DNA of 64,000 nucleotides, taken from positions 1 to 64,000 of the IMG/VR virus record IMGVR_UViG_3300022594_000235; one strand, 5' to 3'. The notes beneath the pieces were generated by a model that searched no databases, was not told the DNA's origin, and saw only the letters and a list, made by a program, of their open reading frames with translations. Origin of the DNA: a virus. Position 1 is the first letter of the stretch. Every line of letters begins with the position of its first letter. A program made the translations under genes and the position numbers. This document shows positions 51,267-57,438 of the stretch, piece by piece.

Positions 51267-51840
51267 TGTCTTCCTCTGCGTTCTCTGCTTCCCACTCAGC
51301 GGCACTTTCGCTAATACCAAAAGCCTCATCAAGTTCCCAAGGCAACTCTTCTGCGATCTGCTCGCTGTTCAAGCCACCATACTCATAGAAGTCGTCATCA
51401 CCGTTGTCCCAGATGCCAGCAAACGCCATACCTGGTTCGTAATACATAGCACGGATCGAAAAGCCCATCTCAACCAACTTCTCATAAGCACCAATAGGTG
51501 GGCTCCAAGCACTATCAAAGGTCAACATCAAGCCACCGGGGATGTCGTCAGCTTCTACGCCGTCCGCACCGATATCCCACTTAGTGCCCCATTCGTTTAC
51601 ACAGAAGTCATACCATGTAGCGTAACCAAACTTCTCTAGGTTAGCCTGCTCTGCGGCTTCTAGTGCGATCTGCTTAGGGTCATCCTTAGCACCAACGCAA
51701 CCTGCTACGATCTGCAATTCAGGAGGCACTGGAATGAATTCGTTAAGCAGGGCACCATCGTTGAATGCCTTGCGAGCACGCTCAATCATTGCAGGATCTT
51801 CGTGGTAGAGTTCTACCGTGTTGTTGCACCAATTAGGCAT
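51259..51840 (-). CDS. Api92/DUF1281-like phage protein
   Basis: 193 residues from the ATG at 51840. MPNWCNNTVELYHEDPAMIE, NEFIPVPPEL, TWYDFCVNEWGTKWDIGADG and TFDSAWSPPIGAYEKLVEMG match the ferredoxin-like Api92 family, typical of phages and mobile elements. Function unknown. Confidence 0.72.
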   Translation of the reverse strand: MPNWCNNTVELYHEDPAMIERARKAFNDGALLNEFIPVPPELQIVAGCVGAKDDPKQIALEAAEQANLEKFGYATWYDFCVNEWGTKWDIGADGVEADDIPGGLMLTFDSAWSPPIGAYEKLVEMGFSIRAMYYEPGMAFAGIWDNGDDDFYEYGGLNSEQIAEELPWELDEAFGISESAAEWEAENAEEDSE

Positions 51841-51841
51841 A

Positions 51842-52105
51842 TCAAACTCCTTCGTAGAATGTAACGGTTGGGTCAATGCTCTGCAACTCACGAGCGGCAC
51901 GGGTCAGCAACTGATACTTGGTTTGGACTGCTGAACGGCTCAACTCACCATCGCATGTCAAGTTCTCAGGGCTAAGGTCTGCGTCAATGGAATCAGCAAT
52001 ACGCTGACGATCTTCTGTATTCAACAGGCTCAACTCGCGTGTGCCAAAGATACGAGCAAAAGCGTTCTTGCTCTCTACATAGCGTTCTAAGTTTGAAATG
52101 TTCAT
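51842..52105 (-). CDS. small helical phage protein
   Basis: 87 residues. MNISNLERYVESKNAFARIF, LSLLNTEDRQRIADSIDADL, LLTRAARELQSIDPTVTF. First gene of the operon from promoter 52132. Unknown. Confidence 0.5.
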   Translation of the reverse strand: MNISNLERYVESKNAFARIFGTRELSLLNTEDRQRIADSIDADLSPENLTCDGELSRSAVQTKYQLLTRAARELQSIDPTVTFYEGV

Positions 52106-52131
52106 ATCGCTCCTTAAGTGTTTAAGTGTAT

Positions 52132-52160
52132 AGTATAACAGGTTTTACCAACTCTGTCAA
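52132..52160 (-). promoter_or_regulatory. early promoter TTGACA-17-TATACT
   Basis: Drives four genes (52105 to 50513); spacer GAGTTGGTAAAACCTGT. Confidence 0.85.
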
Positions 52161-52161
52161 C

Positions 52162-52368
52162 CTAAGATTGAATAAAAACTTCTACCCGTTGTATAAAAGC
52201 CACAAACTCATCATACTTGATTAGGCTGTATGGGCTGTGATTGTAGAACTCGTAGGGCATCTTAACCTGCTTGCCGTCCTTCCAGCACTCGTGGAATGTC
52301 TTAATATTGTCTTCTTCTACATCATCCCAAGTCCTGTATTCAAAGCCTAGGTATTCGTAGTGTTTCAT
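52162..52368 (-). CDS. small phage protein, unknown
   Basis: 68 residues from the ATG at 52368. MKHYEYLGFEYRTWDDVEED, CWKDGKQVKMPYEF, YDEFVAFIQRVEVFIQS. Single gene behind promoter 52398. Unknown. Confidence 0.48.
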   Translation of the reverse strand: MKHYEYLGFEYRTWDDVEEDNIKTFHECWKDGKQVKMPYEFYNHSPYSLIKYDEFVAFIQRVEVFIQS

Positions 52369-52397
52369 TTCTGCTCCTAATCTATCAGTGTCTGTGT

Positions 52398-52426
52398 AGT
52401 ATAACATCAATCTATCTGGATGTCAA
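52398..52426 (-). promoter_or_regulatory. early promoter TTGACA-17-TATACT
   Basis: Drives the 68-residue gene; overlaps the 3' end of the upstream gene. Confidence 0.82.
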
Positions 52427-52592
52427 CTACTCGTCCGTCCCTAAAGATGTAGTACTCGTTGATATGGCCGTAATATGCCCAAATGCATTCATTACCGCGG
52501 GTTAGGGTGTAGTGGGTAACGCCCTTCTTCTCTAGCAGGTCTGCAACCACTAGCACTTCAAATTCGTTTAGGGTGGGGTCAATCTTAATCAT
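52407..52592 (-). CDS. small phage protein, unknown
   Basis: 61 residues from the ATG at 52592. MIKIDPTLNEFEVLVVADLL, THYTLTRGNECIWAYYGHIN, ending VVDIQID. It begins 10 bases after the T run of a terminator; no own promoter seen, so it depends on read-through or an unrecognised start. Uncertain. Confidence 0.42.
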   Translation of the reverse strand: MIKIDPTLNEFEVLVVADLLEKKGVTHYTLTRGNECIWAYYGHINEYYIFRDGRVVDIQID

Positions 52593-52602
52593 ACTGTACT
52601 TC

Positions 52603-52642
52603 AAAAAAATGCCGGGGCTTACGGACACTACCCCTGCCCGGC
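52603..52642 (-). terminator. rho-independent terminator
   Basis: GCCGGG...CCCGGC then ATTTTTTT on the minus strand, after the gene ending at 52675. A second hairpin (GGGCCC arms, 52647-52665) precedes it. The loop holds GGGGTAGTGTCC, repeated at 47463-47474. Confidence 0.82.
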
Positions 52643-52674
52643 TAAAGGGCCCCATTGCAGGGCCCGGAGCAACC

Positions 52675-53019
52675 TTAATCCATACGCGAGCTAGCGTAGA
52701 TTCTAGCTTCTGGAAAATACTGGCGGAAGAAGTCTGCGAACGCCTGCGCACCTGCTTCCTTAACACTGATGCTCTGGGTAGGCAAGCCTGCTGGATCCCA
52801 CAGGTCCAAACACTTGGCCTTGTAGCTCTTACGGAAGCCTGCTTCAATCAACGCCTTTGCTTCCTTGCTGTTGGTACGATCCACATAGATCTCAACCCAA
52901 CCAAAACCACATGCATCACGCTCGCCCACTTGGGCATACATCTTCTTAGCGGCTTCTACAGCCTCAACCTTAGCGCCAGCAACCACGCTCAAAATCTGCT
53001 CTTTGCTAAAACCTTTCAT
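52675..53019 (-). CDS. phage protein, unknown
   Basis: 114 residues. QILSVVAGAKVEAVEAAKKM, ERDACGFGWVEIYVDRTNSK, EAKALIEAGFRKSYKAKCLD and a C-terminal RQYFPEARIYASSRMD. Looks like a compact alpha/beta protein; no family recognised. Own early promoter and terminator; may also be read from the structured leader region above it. Confidence 0.5.
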   Translation of the reverse strand: MKGFSKEQILSVVAGAKVEAVEAAKKMYAQVGERDACGFGWVEIYVDRTNSKEAKALIEAGFRKSYKAKCLDLWDPAGLPTQSISVKEAGAQAFADFFRQYFPEARIYASSRMD

Positions 53020-53047
53020 ATCTCGCTCCTTAAGTGTTTAAGTGTAT

Positions 53048-53076
53048 AGTATAGCATCAATGGTTTTACCTGTCAA
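53048..53076 (-). promoter_or_regulatory. early promoter TTGACA-17-TATACT
   Basis: Drives the gene at 52675-53019; conserved ACTTAAACACTTAAGGAGC leader. Confidence 0.85.
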
Positions 53077-53266
53077 CCATTTTTGGGGAACTCCAGTCTA
53101 CTTGTCCTGTACCGTCTACAGGCCTAGTGCTTTCGTCATTATTGCCTACTTACCTGTCAGCTTCGCCCGAAGGTCTGCCTTCTTGTCCTGGATACTAGGC
53201 ACCCGTCAGTGCTCTTCCACCTCTCCTAGGACCTAACAGCGTAGGTAACCCCTAATTCCTTACTAT
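53077..53266 (-). ncRNA. structured RNA candidate behind an early promoter
   Basis: About 190 bases between promoter 53273 and promoter 53048 with no coding frame longer than a few codons. Visible helices: GTCC/GGAC (53185-53188 with 53229-53232) enclosing TAGG/CCTA (53196-53199 with 53225-53228); hairpin CTTC-GCCC-GAAG (53161-53172); hairpin CCTGTA-CCGTC-TACAGG (53106-53122); possible GGGG/CCCC closing pair. It may be a free RNA or a long structured leader of the gene at 53019. No T-run terminator follows it. Confidence 0.55.
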
Positions 53267-53272
53267 GTCTAT

Positions 53273-53301
53273 AGTATAACACCGGTTTTACCTAGTGTCA
53301 A
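53273..53301 (-). promoter_or_regulatory. early promoter without a protein gene
   Basis: TTGACA-17-TATACT, spacer CTAGGTAAAACCGGTGT; the next protein start is over 250 bases away. Confidence 0.82.
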
Positions 53302-53312
53302 CCGATCTGTTG

Positions 53313-53480
53313 TTAATATGTAACAGGAGCAAACATCTTTCTGCCCAACTGCATGAAATTACGGAACTGGGCCTGTATCTGCTCGTCGAACTCGTCCAAG
53401 TTCTCATCCATGTACTCTAACCCAACTAGCAAGTCACCGCCACCAGCTTCTTTAGCTACTTCAACAAGTCTATCAAACAT
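53313..53480 (-). CDS. small phage protein
   Basis: 55 residues: MFDRLVEVAKEAGGGDLLVG, LEYMDENLDEFDEQIQAQFR, and MFAPVTY at the end. Helical and acidic. It stands alone behind promoter 53508 with the AAGGAGC leader, which supports its reality. Unknown. Confidence 0.52.
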   Translation of the reverse strand: MFDRLVEVAKEAGGGDLLVGLEYMDENLDEFDEQIQAQFRNFMQLGRKMFAPVTY

Positions 53481-53507
53481 ATCTGCTCCTTAAGTGTTTA
53501 AGTGTAT

Positions 53508-53536
53508 AGTATAACACAGGTTTTACCAAATGTCAA
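53508..53536 (-). promoter_or_regulatory. early promoter TTGACA-17-TATACT
   Basis: Drives the 55-residue gene; spacer TTTGGTAAAACCTGTGT. Confidence 0.85.
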
Positions 53537-53772
53537 CCGATCGTTGCAATAACCCTATCCTCTGCAGGGTTATAGCTCAGGAACACTTTAGTACTATCGC
53601 GCTCTTTAGCATCGATCTTATAGACAACAAAGTAGCAGAACTGCCCTGCATTGGTCAGACCTAGGAACTTAGCACCTGTGAGCTCGTAGTCCTTGCCCGC
53701 CTTGCCTAAGGCCTGCTGTAGGCCATGATGCGTAAATGAGATCAAGGTCTGTAGTCGTTCTGCTGTGATCAT
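53533..53772 (-). CDS. small phage protein, unknown
   Basis: 79 residues. LQTLISFTHHGLQQALGKAG, AKFLGLTNAGQFCYFVVYKI, KVFLSYNPAEDRVIATIG. ATG overlaps the upstream stop (ATGA). An 8-bp inverted repeat ATAACCCT/AGGGTTAT lies near its 3' end (53549-53573). Unknown. Confidence 0.5.
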   Translation of the reverse strand: MITAERLQTLISFTHHGLQQALGKAGKDYELTGAKFLGLTNAGQFCYFVVYKIDAKERDSTKVFLSYNPAEDRVIATIG

Positions 53773-54083
53773 TCTGCTACTTCCTCCAAACTATCGAAAC
53801 AGTCCTCAACACGGTCTGCGCCATTGTAGATAACATAGTCGCCGATTGTGGTGCGACCTTCGCCCTCTTTGATGTATTCGAAGCCGCCGTAATAGTCCAA
53901 GCTACGGCTACCGTTTGCAACAATGACACGCTCGTTGCGATCAATATACACACGACCACAGCGGATGTCTAGGCCTAGCTTGTCGGCACTTACCCGCTCC
54001 ATGCCGGCCACATAACGCTCAATGCCGTATGTGATCTCGTCCATCACGTCCAGTATGCTACCACAGTCTTCGAACAAATTCAT
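53769..54083 (-). CDS. phage protein, unknown
   Basis: 104 residues. SILDVMDEITYGIERYVAGM, KLGLDIRCGRVYIDRNERVI, VANGSRSLDYYGGFEYIKEG, acidic end. Looks beta-rich. First gene of a two-gene operon. Unknown. Confidence 0.5.
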   Translation of the reverse strand: MNLFEDCGSILDVMDEITYGIERYVAGMERVSADKLGLDIRCGRVYIDRNERVIVANGSRSLDYYGGFEYIKEGEGRTTIGDYVIYNGADRVEDCFDSLEEVAE

Positions 54084-54109
54084 ATCAGCTCCTTAGTGTC
54101 TATGTAAAC

Positions 54110-54138
54110 ATTGTAACACAGGTTTTACCACTTGTCAA
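54110..54138 (-). promoter_or_regulatory. early promoter TTGACA-17-TACAAT
   Basis: Drives 54083 to 53533; spacer AGTGGTAAAACCTGTGT. A GC-rich hairpin (AGGGG/CCCCT, about 54142-54161) lies just upstream. Confidence 0.78.
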
Positions 54139-54171
54139 CCCCAGGGGACAAAGCCCCTAAGGACTGCAGGG

Positions 54172-54501
54172 TTATTCCATGCTCGCTATGCCGTTGTCTT
54201 GCATACCCTGCTCTGTAAACGACACCTCGTAGCCCAGCAACCGGCTAATGGCACTCTCAAAGCCCGTGTCTGTGTACATACGCCAGCTGTCTTCAACTTC
54301 AGTGCCGTCTACGCCGTCTACGTCGTAGTATACATTAATGCTATTAAAGCCGTCAAACTCAGTAACTACAATGTCTGTAACTGTTACTTCTGTAAGTGTA
54401 CAGTCCCAAATGCTGTCACCTGCTAGTACTACACTCTCGTTGCAGGTATAGTGTGTAGTAGTGCTGTCGTCATCGCTAGTAATGTCTTTTTGTGTTAGCA
54501 T
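54172..54501 (-). CDS. acidic phage protein, unknown
   Basis: 109 residues from the ATG at 54501. MLTQKDITSDDDSTTTHYTC, DCTLTEVTVTDIVVTEFDGF, VYYDVDGVDGTEVEDSWRMY. Beta-rich, strongly acidic and possibly DNA-mimicking, though nothing proves this. Own promoter. Confidence 0.5.
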   Translation of the reverse strand: MLTQKDITSDDDSTTTHYTCNESVVLAGDSIWDCTLTEVTVTDIVVTEFDGFNSINVYYDVDGVDGTEVEDSWRMYTDTGFESAISRLLGYEVSFTEQGMQDNGIASME

Positions 54502-54528
54502 AAGTGCTCCTTTAGTGTTTAAGTGTGT

Positions 54529-54557
54529 AGTATAGCACAGTTTTACCAAAATGTCAA
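54529..54557 (-). promoter_or_regulatory. early promoter TTGACA-17-TATACT
   Basis: Drives the 109-residue gene; spacer TTTTGGTAAAACTGTGC. Confidence 0.85.
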
Positions 54558-54582
54558 CTGTGCTATACAATAACCCTGCAAC

Positions 54583-54846
54583 TTAGTCAACTAATTGTAT
54601 GTTGCTAGTGTTTAGCGTTTTGCTAGCTATGTGCAGGGCTTGTAGTACTTCCTCTGCTTGTAAGTCTCCGCTAACATAAGCGCATTTTGCTTGCACAGGA
54701 AATGCGTGTACTAGCTCGTTTTTATTATTAAGTTTTTTGTGTACATTAAAAGCAACTACTACTTTTACAGTACCTAATTTTTTATTGTAAACTAACTTAG
54801 CTTTTGCAGGCGTATTAACTGCGCTAACTGTAAATGTGTGTAACAT
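54583..54846 (-). CDS. small basic phage protein
   Basis: 87 residues. MLHTFTVSAVNTPAKAKLVY, NKKLGTVKVVVAFNVHKKLN, EEVLQALHIASKTLNTSNIQ. A small beta sheet followed by a helix. First leftward early gene next to the divergent gene at 55004. Unknown. Confidence 0.5.
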   Translation of the reverse strand: MLHTFTVSAVNTPAKAKLVYNKKLGTVKVVVAFNVHKKLNNKNELVHAFPVQAKCAYVSGDLQAEEVLQALHIASKTLNTSNIQLVD

Positions 54847-54873
54847 ACAAGCTCCTTTTTAGTGTATGTGTGT

Positions 54874-54902
54874 ATAATAGCACACTTTTACCAAAGTGTC
54901 AA
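54874..54902 (-). promoter_or_regulatory. early promoter TTGACA-17-TATTAT
   Basis: Drives the 87-residue gene; spacer CTTTGGTAAAAGTGTGC. Confidence 0.78.
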
Positions 54903-54949
54903 CTACAATTTTAATAGTTGACTAGTGTGTAGGGTTTCTTAACTAGGGG

Positions 54950-54978
54950 TTGACAACTGTGGTAAAACCTGTTATACT
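54950..54978 (+). promoter_or_regulatory. early promoter TTGACA-17-TATACT, rightward
   Basis: A plus-strand member of the promoter family with the TGGTAAAACCTGT spacer; drives the gene at 55004. Confidence 0.88.
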
Positions 54979-55003
54979 ACACACTAGACACTAAGGAGAG
55001 CAT

Positions 55004-55216
55004 ATGAAGACAGCAAAGGTTGACGGCAAGACCGTTACAATTGGTGATGTTGTTTGCTTTAAGAGCGACATCGAGCAGTCGGGTACTATTGTAGACATTA
55101 AGCAGAGCTACATGGGCACGGCGCTTACACTACAGAGCACATATGGCTTTGAAGGTGAGTACATAGGTGGGGAGGAGATAACGACCGAACTAGCCCGCGA
55201 CTGCTGGGTAGAATAA
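55004..55216 (+). CDS. small beta-barrel-like phage protein
   Basis: 70 residues. TVTIGDVVCFKSDIEQSGTI, VDIKQSYMGTALTLQSTYGF, then an acidic end. A small SH3/KOW-like beta barrel is plausible (GDVVxF...GTIVxI). AAGGAGAG before the ATG. The only rightward early gene of the cluster. Unknown. Confidence 0.55.
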   Translation: MKTAKVDGKTVTIGDVVCFKSDIEQSGTIVDIKQSYMGTALTLQSTYGFEGEYIGGEEITTELARDCWVE

Positions 55217-55248
55217 CAGGGAGGGCGCAGGCCCTTTCCCACACTCAC

Positions 55249-55280
55249 AAAAAAACCCTACTATATTGCTATAGTGGGGT
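55249..55280 (-). terminator. rho-independent terminator, leftward
   Basis: Minus strand ACCCCACTATA, GCAA loop, TATAGTAGGGT and seven T. It ends the leftward transcript that includes the tRNA. On the plus strand a separate GGGC-GCAG-GCCC hairpin (55223-55236) may end the 55004 gene. Confidence 0.88.
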
Positions 55281-55532
55281 CTTCCCGCCTTGAGCTCAAG
55301 CATATATGGCTCAAGTCCGCTGGCCCTTCCACCTAGCCCCGTTACGGGTTGATCTAGCGTGTGTGCATCCGCTAACATCGGCAGGCCATTCTATACAGTA
55401 GGCACAGAACTTCACAGTTCCCATTGAGCTAGGCTCGTTAACCATTTAGTCCGGTCCGCTTCTTTCCCTGCTGTTAGCACTCGATTGACAACAGTCCGGT
55501 TTCGCTGTATAATACGGTTACTTCAAAAACTA
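55281..55532 (-). ncRNA. structured RNA candidate between tRNA and terminator
   Basis: About 250 bases without a coding gene, read leftward after the tRNA. Visible helices: long-range stem of 12 bp (GCTAACA with TGTTAGC plus GCAGG with CCTGC; 55371-55385 with 55467-55478); hairpin GAACT with a GTGA (GNRA-type) loop and AGTTC (55407-55420); CCCG/CGGG hairpin (55338-55348); CTTGAGC/GCTCAAG arms near 55290-55320; then the terminator. No known RNA family recognised. Confidence 0.55.
55485..55513 (+). promoter_or_regulatory. consensus promoter antisense to tRNA
   Basis: TTGACA-17-TATAAT on the plus strand, pointing into the antisense of the tRNA; no rightward gene follows for about 1.9 kb. Confidence 0.7.
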
Positions 55533-55609
55533 TGGTGGGCCCACCTGGACTCGAACCAGGGACCAAAGGATTATGAGTCCTCTGCTCTAACCAACTGAGC
55601 TATAGGCCC
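55533..55609 (-). tRNA. tRNA, anticodon CAT (Ile2-like, or Met)
   Basis: 77 bases with encoded CCA. Acceptor GGGCCTA/TGGGCCC, D arm GCTC...GAGC, anticodon stem GAGGA/TCCTT with loop CTCATAA, variable TGGTC, T arm CCTGG-TTCGAGT-CCAGG. The body and the variable loop look more like the tRNA-Ile2 type (CAT modified to read ATA) than elongator Met, but sequence alone does not settle this. It is 17 bases downstream of the glycosyltransferase-like gene, in the same transcript. Confidence 0.95.
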
Positions 55610-55626
55610 TAACCTTAACTTATATT

Positions 55627-56634
55627 TTACTGTCTAAGTCCGAGTCCTGCAAGTAATGATTGTGCCGAATTGATCTTCTTCTGCTCCTGCTGTCCTTGCT
55701 TAGTAGCACTCATAAAGCTAGTAGGCACACCGCCCTGTGTTTGGCCGAAAGGACTGTAGGTCTGTGCAGAACCTGCTCCTGGACTAGGCTTATTAGGGGC
55801 CTCTACAGCGGGGTTTCTTTGTGGCTGTGCCTGCTGTTGTTTGGCTACTGTCGCCGCTACATCAGCTAGGCTCTGCACTTGTACTCCGGGTGGTGCTTCT
55901 ACGGGTATATAACCCCACGCCCCTAGCAGTACTGGATTACCATCTACACGGCGGTTCCACTTGCGCATAAAGTACTTGTCAGTCGCCTCACAGATCTTAA
56001 GCTGGTCAATCAAGTTGGCAAATACACTATCAATAAGCACAATAGTTTCCGCACCCTCAATAATCTTTAACCAGTCAAAGATACAGTCAGTTAGCTCAGT
56101 GATCTCTATACGCTCGACACCTGGTTCAATCCCACTAAGATCGATCTCATATTGCACATCACTAGCCTTACCCTGATATACCATGTAGCGGGGTTTTGTT
56201 ACTACACGATCATAGAGTGCTTGCTCACGCACGGGGTCACGAGTAATACACTTGTCTAGTTCCCACTTCTTGGCAAATGCCACACCCGCGGCCGCATACT
56301 TGTACTGATCGAACTTCATCATGGCAAACAGGTCTGGGTCCGTACGTTCTGGCACACTAGACAGATACTGATACAAGTATATGACGTCATCTTCCTCTGT
56401 GATGCCTACACTGGCCAACCTCTCTAGCGGGGTATTTAAAAAGAACTCACCTGTAGCATCTACAGGAACCGCCATCCAATTAACCCAAGGTGCTACATCC
56501 TTAAAATGGCTAACAAAGTCCTCACAGATGGGCCAATAGATCTCATTGCCTTGATCCGCATAATGTTTCGCGATTGGTAAAGCGATAACAATATCACCAA
56601 TACCTCTCGACTGTATAATACCTAACTTACTCAT
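55627..56634 (-). CDS. GT-B/heptosyltransferase-like protein with disordered tail
   Basis: 335 residues. N-terminus LGIIQSRGIGDIVIALPIAK, HYADQGNEIYWP is typical of GT9-type glycosyltransferases; GAETIVLIDSVFANLIDQLK is in the place of the donor-site helix. The last ~90 residues are Gln/Pro/Gly-rich (KQQQAQPQRNPAVEAPNKPS) and probably disordered. Likely a sugar transferase acting on a host or phage glycan; substrate unknown. Confidence 0.62.
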   Translation of the reverse strand: MSKLGIIQSRGIGDIVIALPIAKHYADQGNEIYWPICEDFVSHFKDVAPWVNWMAVPVDATGEFFLNTPLERLASVGITEEDDVIYLYQYLSSVPERTDPDLFAMMKFDQYKYAAAGVAFAKKWELDKCITRDPVREQALYDRVVTKPRYMVYQGKASDVQYEIDLSGIEPGVERIEITELTDCIFDWLKIIEGAETIVLIDSVFANLIDQLKICEATDKYFMRKWNRRVDGNPVLLGAWGYIPVEAPPGVQVQSLADVAATVAKQQQAQPQRNPAVEAPNKPSPGAGSAQTYSPFGQTQGGVPTSFMSATKQGQQEQKKINSAQSLLAGLGLRQ

Positions 56635-56646
56635 ATAATCCCTTTA

Positions 56647-56832
56647 TTAACTAAGCAGGGTAACTCCATAACAATGACCATACAGTTGTTCAGCAATAGC
56701 TCTAGCTTGTAGACTATCTCGAGCTTGAATAACCAAATGTGTATCACGATTGTCTATGACCACCCATATGTCATAATTATGCACGGGCTCATCTCCTACT
56801 ATAAAGGTTTGATTAATTTTACGATCTGACAT
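56647..56832 (-). CDS. small phage protein, unknown
   Basis: 61 residues from the ATG at 56832. NQTFIVGDEPVHNYDIWVVI, DNRDTHLVIQARDSLQARAI, AEQLYGHCYGVTLLS. Looks like a small alpha/beta domain. Lies 4 bases after the lipoprotein stop in one operon. Unknown. Confidence 0.48.
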   Translation of the reverse strand: MSDRKINQTFIVGDEPVHNYDIWVVIDNRDTHLVIQARDSLQARAIAEQLYGHCYGVTLLS

Positions 56833-56836
56833 TATA

Positions 56837-57013
56837 CTAGCAATTCTCAGGACTACGACTACAGTCACGACCACCTTGACCCCATGGAGTCGTGATCCAC
56901 TGTACAGGTTCACTACCCGGAGTTCTTACAGTATACACACTAGAGCAACCTGAGCAGAGTAAGCACAAGAGCACAGTTAATACTATATAGGCAATCACAA
57001 AGTATCTCATCAT
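56837..57013 (-). CDS. small lipoprotein (possible outer-membrane lysis protein)
   Basis: 58 residues from the ATG at 57013. MMRYFVIAYIVLTVLLCLLC, then SGC gives a lipoprotein-type signal peptide with CSGC as the lipobox; the mature ~35 residues hold two more Cys. Small outer-membrane lipoproteins are typical o-spanins, but no partner i-spanin is seen, so the role is open. The consensus -10 box ends 6 bases before the ATG, suggesting a leaderless message. Confidence 0.5.
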   Translation of the reverse strand: MMRYFVIAYIVLTVLLCLLCSGCSSVYTVRTPGSEPVQWITTPWGQGGRDCSRSPENC

Positions 57014-57019
57014 GTAACT

Positions 57020-57048
57020 ATTATACAGCTTCCGTGTGGTTTTGTCAA
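57020..57048 (-). promoter_or_regulatory. early promoter TTGACA-17-TATAAT
   Basis: Perfect consensus; drives the operon lipoprotein, small protein, glycosyltransferase-like, tRNA and structured RNA. Confidence 0.85.
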
Positions 57049-57055
57049 GAGTCAA

Positions 57056-57424
57056 TAGTTAGAACGGTGGGAAAATATGTGGCATTTTGACACAAAACAC
57101 TCCCCAGAATAGGCCATTTTTGACACCTTTTGGGACAGTTTTGGCAAAAATATAGGTAAAAATATTTGGCGGGTGGTCTGGGTGACAGGCTATGCTAGAA
57201 ATACTTTTTCTACTCTGCCTCCTCCACGCTGGCCCTTAAGCGTACTGCCTACGGAATACCAAAGTAAATTTCAACTGAATAACAAAGTAAATTTATATAC
57301 CCAAATCACTTGTTCACAACTCCCTGACTGTAGTATTATTGTGTATACGTAGCAAGTGAGTAGCGAATCAAAAGCACTTATACACTGGCTACCAAATAGT
57401 TCTCATCGTGCCACGAGCAGGTGT
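57056..57424. other. noncoding divergent region with direct repeats
   Basis: No gene. Direct repeats CAAAGTAAATTT at 57260-57271 and 57283-57294, and GGCATTTTGACAC (57081-57093) with GGCCATTTTTGACAC (57112-57126). It separates the leftward early operon from the rightward late gene. AT-rich with clustered repeats; control region or origin possible. Confidence 0.5.
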
Positions 57425-57430
57425 TAAATA
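57425..57430 (+). promoter_or_regulatory. late promoter TAAATA
   Basis: TAAATA, 8 bases, ATG at 57439; overlaps an earlier ATG at 57430. Confidence 0.6.
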
Positions 57431-57438
57431 TGTCTACT

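Noticed and set aside
52593-52847. Long N-terminal extension of the small gene at 52407
   Set aside because: The extension runs through a terminator and overlaps the gene at 52675 in another frame; the ATG at 52592 is adequate.
45865-54978. Regularly recurring ~60-base near-identical blocks that could be taken for a CRISPR array or iterons
   Set aside because: Spacing is 130-2000 bases, each block sits before a gene and contains a -35/-10 pair: promoters, not CRISPR repeats.
55532-55575. Short plus-strand frame MVGPPGLEPGTKGL
   Set aside because: It is the antisense of the tRNA T arm, a well-known annotation artefact.
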